A model generated the notes under the pieces. That model saw only the letters and a program-made list of their open reading frames with translations. It had not been told where the DNA came from and searched no databases. This document shows positions 1-4,693 of a DNA stretch of 6,195 bases, piece after piece. Source of the stretch: JBBCJM01 sp037190175 (GTDB lineage Bacteria > Pseudomonadota > Alphaproteobacteria > Rhodobacterales > Rhodobacteraceae); the NCBI GenBank assembly GCA_037190175.1, contig JBBCJM010000007.1, positions 1 to 6,195 on the forward strand, given 5' to 3'. The translations under genes were made by a program, and so were the position numbers. Position 1 is the stretch's first letter, and each line of letters opens with the position of its first letter.

Positions 1-507
1 GACAGCGGCACGGCGACCACCGGGACGGATACCGGGACCGGCACCACCGGGATGGATACCGGAACGGGCACCGATACGGGAACCGGCACCGGGGCGGGGA
101 CGGATACGGGCACGATGGGCACCGATACCGGCACGGGTACCACGGGCACCGATACCGGCACCGCGACCGGGACGGATAGCGGGACCGGCACCACCGGGAC
201 CGACAGCGGCGCGGCCACGGACGGCACCGTCACCGGCCCCGACCCGGGCGACACCGGCGCGGCCGATCCGGGTACCGGCATGACCACCGGCGGCCAGCCC
301 GCCGACGGCACCCCGGACACCAGCGGCGCGGATACCGGCCCCGGCACCGCCACCCCGGGCCCCGATACGGCGACCACCGGCGCCGACACCGCGACCACCG
401 GCACGGATACGGGCACGGGCAGCACGGATACCGGCACCGCGACGACCGATACCGGCACGGCGACCGGCACCGATACCACCGGCACCGGCACCTCGACCAC
501 CGCGGCC
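1..507 (+). repeat. Degenerate in-frame repeat encoding Thr-Gly-Asp-Thr tracts
   Basis: The coding strand repeats short multiples of three, mainly variants of accggcaccgatacc and gggacggatacc. Unit length changes between copies, and Thr (acc/acg), Gly (ggc/ggg) and Asp (gat/gac) codons alternate, so most of the array is degenerate. One longer duplication stands out: positions 22-60 match 169-207, offset by 147 bases (49 codons), with only one mismatch in the first 31 positions. The array thins out between about 210 and 345, where Pro, Ala and Gln codons appear, and is dense again at about 355-495. It keeps the reading frame throughout. Confidence 0.85.
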
Positions 508-780
508 GAGCCGATCATGCCCGTCGCCCCCGGCACCGGCATCGGCGCGACCGCGACGGGAACCGACGGCGCGCAGATCAGCCACGCGATCCTCGACATC
601 GGCGGCTTCCTCGGCATGGGCGTGCACCGCGTGGCCATCCCGGTCGCCGAACTGGCCGTCTACCGCAGCGACAGCGAGACCCGCGTCTACCTGCCCTGGA
701 CGCGCGAGCGGCTGGAGGCGATGCCGGAATACGACCCCGACGATCCCACCACACTGGGCAGCCCGATGACCTCGCCGTAA
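1..780 (+). CDS. Thr/Gly/Asp-repeat protein with C-terminal PRC-barrel-like domain (5' end missing)
   Basis: The frame is open from the first base of the window to a TAA at 778-780, so 259 C-terminal residues are visible and the true start lies upstream. The ATG at 52 lies inside the repeat and has no ribosome-binding site, so it is not the start. Visible residues 1 to about 169 are low complexity, built almost only from Thr, Gly, Asp and Ala in patterns such as GTDTGTGT. The last ~75 residues are ordinary sequence: ISHAILDIGGFLGMG followed by RVAIPVAEL matches the second half of a PRC-barrel domain. A tail with YLPWTRERLEAMPEYDP follows, as in PRC-barrel proteins of Rhodobacterales. Such proteins are often exported or envelope-associated, but any signal peptide would be outside the window. 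The acidic Thr/Gly repeat could be a flexible linker or surface stalk; that is inference. The biological role is unknown. Confidence 0.82.
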   Translation, partial: DSGTATTGTDTGTGTTGMDTGTGTDTGTGTGAGTDTGTMGTDTGTGTTGTDTGTATGTDSGTGTTGTDSGAATDGTVTGPDPGDTGAADPGTGMTTGGQPADGTPDTSGADTGPGTATPGPDTATTGADTATTGTDTGTGSTDTGTATTDTGTATGTDTTGTGTSTTAAEPIMPVAPGTGIGATATGTDGAQISHAILDIGGFLGMGVHRVAIPVAELAVYRSDSETRVYLPWTRERLEAMPEYDPDDPTTLGSPMTSP

Positions 781-800
781 GGTCGCTGCCACGGGAAACG

Positions 801-829
801 GAAGAGCCCGGCCCTGCGCCGGGCTCTTC
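801..829. terminator. Bidirectional intrinsic terminator between convergent genes
   Basis: A perfect 12-bp inverted repeat has arms gaagagcccggc (801-812) and gccgggctcttc (818-829) around a 5-base loop. It lies 20 bases after the TAA of the PRC-barrel gene and about 22 bases after the TGA of the quiC-like gene on the other strand. The outer A/T-rich part of the stem gives a short run of pyrimidines on either strand, and the plus strand continues with gattt. There is no long U tract, which is common in GC-rich genomes. Position between two convergent stop codons supports termination from both sides. Confidence 0.85.
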
Positions 830-851
830 GATTTCCGGGCCGCCCCGAAGG

Positions 852-2732
852 TCAGGTGCGCGGCATTCCCGCCGGGGGCGCGGTGCGTTTCTGGGCGGCG
901 ATGCGGAAGGGGGCGTTGGGGGCGCCGTAGCCCTGATAGTTGCCCCGCCGCTGCACCACCTCGAAGAACAGGCCGCCGGGCAGGGCGCGGCTGTAGAACT
1001 GGAAGAACTGCCCGCCCGCGTCCTCGTCATACATGATATTGGCCGCCTTCAGCCGCCCGGTCAGCGCGGGGTCCAGCCCGAAGCGCGCCTCCACGTCGGC
1101 ATAGTAGTTGGGGCCGATCTGCAGGAAGGGGAACCCGCGCTCCGCCATGGCCCGGGCGGTGGCGAAGATGTCGCCGGTGGCGAAGGCGATATGCTGGACC
1201 GAGGAGCCGAAGGTCTCCTCGATGAACCGCCCGGCCAGCGTGCGCCGCGCCTCGGCGCCGTTCAGGGTGACCCGCAGGCCGCCCGATTCCACCGCCTGCG
1301 ACCGCACCAGACCGTCGGGATCCACCACATCGACCATCGGCGTCTTCCGCGCCTCCAGGATCGCGGTGTAGAACAGCGTCCAGCTCAGCATCTCGTCATA
1401 GGCCATGGTCTGGGCCAGATGGTCCACCGCGGTCAGCCCCGCGCCCTCCGCCGCAGGGGTGTCCAGCGTGAAGTCCACCTCCCAGATCCGCCCCAGCGCC
1501 GAGCGGCGGTCGAGCAGGCGGATCACGCTGCCGCCCACCCCGCGGATGCCGGGGATCTCCAGCTCTCCCGGCGCGTGCGGGGCGGCGTGGGGGGTGGCGC
1601 GCAGCGCCTCGGCGCGGGCCATCAGGGCAGCGGCGTCGGGGACCATCAGCCCGATCTCGGACACGCCCGTGCCATGGGTGACCCAGGCGCTGTGGGCGAA
1701 GCCCTCGGTCTCGGCGTTGACGAGCAGGTTGACGTTCCCCTGCCGCCACAGCGTGACGGCCTTCGACCGATGCCGCCCGGCGGGGGCGAAGCCGGCGGCC
1801 GCCAGCAGCGCCTGCAAGGGCGCGGCGTCGTCGGGGTTGGTGGCGAATTCCACGAACTCCACCCGCTCCACCGCCGCGGGCGGGGGAAAGGCCGGCAGGT
1901 CCACCTTCAGCGCGGGTTCCGCCCGGCGCACCCGGTCGGCCAGCGCCAGCAGGCTGCGCAGCCCGTCCTGCGCCACCAGCCGCGGCAGGCCGGCGCGGAA
2001 CTGGTCGTTGAAGATTTCCAGCGACAACGGCCCCTCGTACCCGGTCGCCGTCACCGCCCGCAGGAAGCCGGTCACGTCCAGGTCGCCCTCGCCCGGCATG
2101 TTGCGGAAGTGGCGCGACCAGTAGAGCAGGTCCATCTCGATGGCCGGGGCGTCGGCCAGCTGAACGAAGAAGATGCGGTCGCCGGGGATGCGGCGGATGG
2201 TGTCGGGCGGCACCCTGCGGCCGAGGGTGTGGAAGCTGTCGAGGATCAGCCCCAGGTTCGGGTGGTCGGCCCGCCGCACCACCTCCCAGGCATCGCGGTG
2301 GTCGTTGACGTGCCGGCCCCAGCACAAAGCCTCATACCCCAGCCGGATGCCGTGCCCTGCGGCAACCTCGGCCAGTTCGCGGAAATCGTCGGCCGCGCGG
2401 TCGATGCCGCCCATCGCCTCGGGGTGGACCGAGGAGCAGATCAGGATCAGGTCGGTCCCCAGTTCCCCCATCAGGTCGAACTTGCGCCGCGCCCGGGCGA
2501 AGGCGCGCGAGCGCAGCGGCTCGGGCAGGCCCTCGAAGTCGCGGAACGGCTGGAAGAGGGTGATGGCCAGCCCATGGTCGCGCACCATCCGCCCGGCCTC
2601 GCGCGGGGTGAGGTCGGAGGCGAGGAAATCCTGCTCGAAGATCTCGATCCCGTCGAAGCCCGCCGCCTGGATAGCGGCCAGTTTCTCGGCGAAGCTGCCG
2701 GAGATCGAGACGGTGGCGATCGAGGTCTGCAT
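852..2732 (-). CDS. quiC: 3-dehydroshikimate dehydratase fused to a 4-hydroxyphenylpyruvate-dioxygenase-like domain (QuiC type)
   Basis: The 626-residue protein should dehydrate 3-dehydroshikimate to protocatechuate in the cytoplasm, linking quinate/shikimate catabolism to the beta-ketoadipate pathway. Residues 1 to ~275 form a xylose-isomerase-like TIM barrel (MQTSIATVSISG, GFDGIEIFEQDF). Four expected metal ligands are present: E134 (YEALCWG), D165 (LDSFHTL), Q191 (FVQLAD) and E239 (LSLEIFND). From memory, this spacing and numbering agree with Pseudomonas QuiC1. Residues ~288-600 are two vicinal-oxygen-chelate modules like those of HPPD. The second keeps an apparent H438 (VDHLA), H514 (VQHIAF), E591 (FFEVVQRRG) iron triad. 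Length is near the ~630 residues usual for the family. The start at 2732 was chosen because AGGAG lies 9 bases upstream and the family N-terminus begins there. An upstream in-frame GTG at 2813 would add 27 residues that do not look like the family. It is the last gene of the minus-strand block. The role of the C-terminal half is not settled. Confidence 0.93.
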   Translation of the reverse strand: MQTSIATVSISGSFAEKLAAIQAAGFDGIEIFEQDFLASDLTPREAGRMVRDHGLAITLFQPFRDFEGLPEPLRSRAFARARRKFDLMGELGTDLILICSSVHPEAMGGIDRAADDFRELAEVAAGHGIRLGYEALCWGRHVNDHRDAWEVVRRADHPNLGLILDSFHTLGRRVPPDTIRRIPGDRIFFVQLADAPAIEMDLLYWSRHFRNMPGEGDLDVTGFLRAVTATGYEGPLSLEIFNDQFRAGLPRLVAQDGLRSLLALADRVRRAEPALKVDLPAFPPPAAVERVEFVEFATNPDDAAPLQALLAAAGFAPAGRHRSKAVTLWRQGNVNLLVNAETEGFAHSAWVTHGTGVSEIGLMVPDAAALMARAEALRATPHAAPHAPGELEIPGIRGVGGSVIRLLDRRSALGRIWEVDFTLDTPAAEGAGLTAVDHLAQTMAYDEMLSWTLFYTAILEARKTPMVDVVDPDGLVRSQAVESGGLRVTLNGAEARRTLAGRFIEETFGSSVQHIAFATGDIFATARAMAERGFPFLQIGPNYYADVEARFGLDPALTGRLKAANIMYDEDAGGQFFQFYSRALPGGLFFEVVQRRGNYQGYGAPNAPFRIAAQKRTAPPAGMPRT

Positions 2733-2741
2733 GGCGGCGGG

Positions 2742-2746
2742 CTCCT
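2742..2746 (-). promoter_or_regulatory. Shine-Dalgarno site fixing the quiC start
   Basis: On the minus strand AGGAG is followed by nine bases and then ATG at 2732. This decides for the ATG that gives MQTSIATVS rather than the upstream GTG at 2813. Confidence 0.7.
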
Positions 2747-2822
2747 GGCTGGCGGCGATGGTGGCAGCCCGGCGGATTGCCGGCAAGGACCGAGACTTCG
2801 GCGCCCGTAACACGGGGTTAAT

Positions 2823-3359
2823 CTAGAGCGGCGAGAAGGCCAGCGGGCGCAGGATGGTGCCGGCGGCCGGCATCGGCGTGCCCCGGCGCAGCAGCGACAG
2901 CCTGCCGGGGGCGCCGGAGGCCGCCTGCCACACCGCCACCGCATCCGGCGCCTCGCCCTCCACCACCGCCGCGCAGGGGCCGGCGAAGAGCGGCGCGCCG
3001 GGGCTGCGGGCGGGATGGATCCTCTGCCGGGCGGCCAGGGCGGCGTCATAGGCGGGCGAGGTGGACAGGGCGCGCAGCAGCCGGTTCTCCTGCGCCTCCA
3101 CCAGCGCGAAGGCGGCGGGGACGAAGCCGCGGGTCCAGCCGTCCTCCTGCGCCAGCGCCGCCCGGCGGGCCTCGCGCTCCTCCCAATCCGCATAGGCCCA
3201 GAGGTGGTGGATGCAGTTCAGCCGCCCGCTCTCGGCCAGCCAGTAGCCCAAGAGCGGCAGGTGCGTCGTGACCAGCGGCAGGCCGCGGTCGGCCAGCAGC
3301 CCCAGATATTCCGCCGCCGCCCCGGGCTTCAGGCGGTAGCTGCGCCATTCGTGGATCAT
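2823..3359 (-). CDS. NIPSNAP family protein
   Basis: This encodes a 178-residue protein. MIHEWRSYRLKPG at the N-terminus, LLGYWLAESGRLN at about 37-48 and HHLWAYADWEEREARRAAL at about 51-69 are the hallmarks of the NIPSNAP fold, a dimeric ferredoxin-like alpha/beta barrel. The first ~97 residues form the recognisable domain. The remainder (about 98-178) is poorer in motifs and probably forms a second, diverged half. No signal peptide or membrane segment is seen, so it is probably cytoplasmic. The start at 3359 is preferred because AGGA lies 8 bases upstream. An ATG at 3368 overlaps that AGGA and would add three residues. The gene lies between an AraC-type regulator (64-base gap) and the quiC-like gene (90-base gap), all in one direction, so co-expression is likely. 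Bacterial NIPSNAP proteins often sit in catabolic gene clusters, but no reaction is established for this one. It could be a small ligand-binding or accessory protein. Confidence 0.88.
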   Translation of the reverse strand: MIHEWRSYRLKPGAAAEYLGLLADRGLPLVTTHLPLLGYWLAESGRLNCIHHLWAYADWEEREARRAALAQEDGWTRGFVPAAFALVEAQENRLLRALSTSPAYDAALAARQRIHPARSPGAPLFAGPCAAVVEGEAPDAVAVWQAASGAPGRLSLLRRGTPMPAAGTILRPLAFSPL

Positions 3360-3367
3360 GCCCGCCA

Positions 3368-3371
3368 TCCT
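3368..3371 (-). promoter_or_regulatory. Shine-Dalgarno site of the NIPSNAP gene
   Basis: AGGA on the minus strand is followed by eight bases and ATG at 3359. A competing ATG at 3368 begins inside this site and so has no such site of its own. A short GC hairpin (arms 3373-3378 and 3382-3387, 3-base loop) ends one base upstream of it. Confidence 0.6.
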
Positions 3372-3423
3372 GCCCCGCCGAGCGGGGCGGGGAAATGGAC
3401 CGCACCGCGGAAGGATTGGACGA

Positions 3424-4311
3424 TCACGGACGCATCGCCGCCTTGCGGAAGGCCCCGGGCGACAGCCCCACCCGGCGGGTGAAGAAGCGGTTGAAATAGG
3501 CCGGATCGTCGAAGCCGGTCAGATGCGCCACCTGCGCCACCGTGCTTTCGGTATAGACCAGATACCGCTTCGCCTCCATCACGATGCGCTCGTAGAGCAG
3601 GTCCGAGGCGGTCTTGCCCGCCCGCGCCTTGCAGGCCGCGTTCAGCCGCGCCGGCGTCACCGCCATCTCGCCGGCATAGAAGGCCAGCGACCTCTGGGTG
3701 CGGAAATGCGCCTCCAGCAGCGCGCGGTAGCGCACCAGCAGGTCGTAGTCGCGGTCCGGCGCCGCGGGGTCGGGCGCCTGCTGCGCGATGGAAAGCCGCA
3801 GGACCATGACGAGGACCCGCATGAACTGCGCCATGATCGCGGTGCGCCGGCCGGGGGCGGACCAGATGAACTCGCGGTGCAGCCAGTGGAAGGTCTCGCC
3901 GGCCGCGGGGATGGAGACCCCGGTGCCCTCCAGCGGATAGGAGGCCGGGCGGGCGGCGGCGGCGGCCCGCCGCGGATCGCCCGCCGCCGCGGCCTTGACG
4001 CAGCCCAGCGAGGCGGTGACCACGAAGCCGTCGGTGCCCGGGGCGAAGTCGATCTGGTGCACGATCCCGGCCGGGATCACCAGCACGCCGGGCGCGGGGA
4101 TCGGCAGCACCCGGTCCTCGATGCGGCTCGAGCCGCCGCCGGTGGAGACCAGCAGCACCTGCGTGTGGTCGGGGTGACTGTGCGGGCGGATGCGCCAGTC
4201 ATGCGGCCCGCTGCGGTCGCGGATCGGTTCGATGTGGAGGAAATCCAGCTCCACATCCGCGCCCTGGTCCCCGTAGAGGTAATAGCGCGGGATCCCCCCC
4301 GGTGCTGCCAT
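3424..4311 (-). CDS. AraC family transcriptional regulator with N-terminal cupin-like sensor (PobR-like)
   Basis: This encodes a 295-residue regulator. Residues ~36-100 (HDWRIRPHSHPDHTQVLLV, then LPIPAPGVLVIPAGIVHQIDF) form the cupin-like effector-binding half seen in AraC/XylS proteins such as PobR. Residues ~205-292 are the AraC DNA-binding domain with two helix-turn-helix units: about 209-230 (AFYAGEMAVTPARLNAACK) and about 257-280. The second contains VAQVAHLTGFDDPAYFNRFF, and the domain ends in the family signature GLSPGAFRK. The start at 4311 was chosen because the cupin half begins shortly after it and a purine-rich AGGGGG lies five bases upstream. The frame continues open to an ATG at 4518, but those 69 residues are Pro/Gly/Arg-rich and encoded by the palindromic intergenic DNA. 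It precedes the NIPSNAP and quiC-like genes in the same direction, so it is a good candidate activator of them. Its ligand, perhaps 3-dehydroshikimate, quinate or protocatechuate, is inference. Confidence 0.9.
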   Translation of the reverse strand: MAAPGGIPRYYLYGDQGADVELDFLHIEPIRDRSGPHDWRIRPHSHPDHTQVLLVSTGGGSSRIEDRVLPIPAPGVLVIPAGIVHQIDFAPGTDGFVVTASLGCVKAAAAGDPRRAAAAARPASYPLEGTGVSIPAAGETFHWLHREFIWSAPGRRTAIMAQFMRVLVMVLRLSIAQQAPDPAAPDRDYDLLVRYRALLEAHFRTQRSLAFYAGEMAVTPARLNAACKARAGKTASDLLYERIVMEAKRYLVYTESTVAQVAHLTGFDDPAYFNRFFTRRVGLSPGAFRKAAMRP

Positions 4312-4423
4312 CCCTGCCCCCTGCTGCGGCCCCCGTACTGTGCCGGAACGCCCGGGTTTCGTCCACCGGGGCCGGGGGCCTCCCGCCCCCCTCGGCCTGG
4401 CGGCCTGCGGGCGTTGGGCCGGG

Positions 4424-4446
4424 CAAGGGGGGCTGCCGCCCCCTTG
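4424..4446. repeat. REP-like GC palindrome
   Basis: The arms caaggggg (4424-4431) and cccccttg (4439-4446) form a perfect 8-bp stem with a 7-base loop. Its G-run/C-run style resembles intergenic palindromes scattered through Rhodobacterales genomes. It could act as a dispersed repeat or a weak terminator. Whether it is repeated elsewhere cannot be seen here. Confidence 0.5.
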
Positions 4447-4496
4447 GACCCCCCGCGGTGCCTTTCCTGTTGAGGTGGCGCCGGTGGCTGGCCCCC

Positions 4497-4509
4497 GGGG
4501 CGCTGCCCC
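4497..4509. repeat. Short GC hairpin beside the triplicated 9-mer
   Basis: The arms ggggc (4497-4501) and gcccc (4505-4509) enclose a 3-base loop. On the minus strand it reads as gggggcagcgccccggggg, a form that resembles the stem of Rhodobacterales intergenic repeats. It directly adjoins the longer element starting at 4512. Confidence 0.4.
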
Positions 4510-4511
4510 CA

Positions 4512-4552
4512 AGTCCATCGGTTTCTCGAACCGATGGCGAAACCGATGGACT
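4512..4552. repeat. Triplicated 9-mer able to form two alternative hairpins
   Basis: The 9-mer aaccgatgg occurs directly at 4529-4537 and 4541-4549 and inverted (ccatcggtt) at 4515-4523. The inverted copy can pair with the near copy (9 bp, 5-base loop). It can instead pair with the far copy in a longer perfect 14-bp stem, with arms 4512-4525 and 4539-4552 and a 13-base loop. The two structures exclude each other. Lacking a poly-U tail, it is not an obvious terminator. It may be a dispersed repeat, a three-half-site operator or an attenuator-like switch in the leader of the minus-strand genes. Confidence 0.8.
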
Positions 4553-4625
4553 AACCCGGGATATTTGGGGACAGAAGAAGGCGGGGCGGGGGAATCGTGT
4601 CACGCATCCGTGATCGCAAGGGCGC

Positions 4626-4656
4626 TTGCCCCTCCAGTCGCTGGAGGTTGCAGAAG
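4626..4656 (+). promoter_or_regulatory. MerR-family-type operator/promoter of the metal ATPase
   Basis: The perfect dyad cctccag-tcg-ctggagg (arms 4631-4637 and 4641-4647) overlaps a -35-like TTGCCC (4626-4631). A weak -10-like CAGAAG follows at 4651-4656, leaving a 19-bp spacer. A dyad inside an overlong 19-20-bp spacer is the known hallmark of promoters controlled by MerR-family metal sensors (ZntR, CadR, PbrR, CueR). It lies about 40 bases upstream of a heavy-metal ATPase start, which fits. The exact -10 is uncertain because the region is GC-rich. The sensor gene is not in this window. Confidence 0.78.
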
Positions 4657-4683
4657 CGGAGCCTGCGGGGGAATCGCCCCCTG

Positions 4684-4687
4684 GGAG
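4684..4687 (+). promoter_or_regulatory. Shine-Dalgarno site of the ATPase gene
   Basis: GGAG lies six bases before the ATG at 4694 and only three before the adjacent ATG at 4691. The spacing favours 4694, though the two starts differ by a single Met. Confidence 0.55.
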
Positions 4688-4693
4688 CGGATG

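Larger units (their letters stand above)
4312..4625. other. Non-coding divergent region rich in palindromes
   Basis: About 315 bases separate the AraC-type start from the ATPase promoter. I see no convincing gene in it. It holds several GC-rich inverted repeats: an imperfect one near 4370-4397; a perfect 8-bp stem at 4424-4446; a short one at 4497-4509; and the 4512-4552 element. A 'cccgggatatttgggg' segment begins at 4555. No confident -10/-35 pair for the AraC-type gene could be read on the minus strand. Confidence 0.6.

Noticed and set aside
1..507. CRISPR array or tandem DNA repeat element
   Set aside because: The units are short, of variable length and always in frame, with no spacers. 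They are coding repeats.
1191..2810. 539-codon open frame on the plus strand
   Set aside because: It is the antisense shadow of the quiC-like gene. Its composition is rich in Gly, Arg, Gln and His without domain signatures.
2733..2813. 27-residue N-terminal extension of the quiC-like protein from a GTG at 2813
   Set aside because: The extension is Arg/Ala-rich and lacks family similarity. The internal ATG at 2732 has a good ribosome-binding site and gives the expected ligand numbering.
2804..2816. Short dyad cccgt-aac-acggg after the NIPSNAP stop
   Set aside because: The arms are only five base pairs and there is no U tract, so it is too weak to call a terminator or operator.
3358..4473. 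371-codon open frame on the plus strand
   Set aside because: It is antisense to the AraC-type regulator, which has both helix-turn-helix units intact on the minus strand.
4312..4518. 69-residue N-terminal extension of the AraC-type protein from an ATG at 4518
   Set aside because: It would be encoded by palindromic intergenic DNA and is Pro/Gly/Arg-rich. The cupin-like domain starts after the ATG at 4311.
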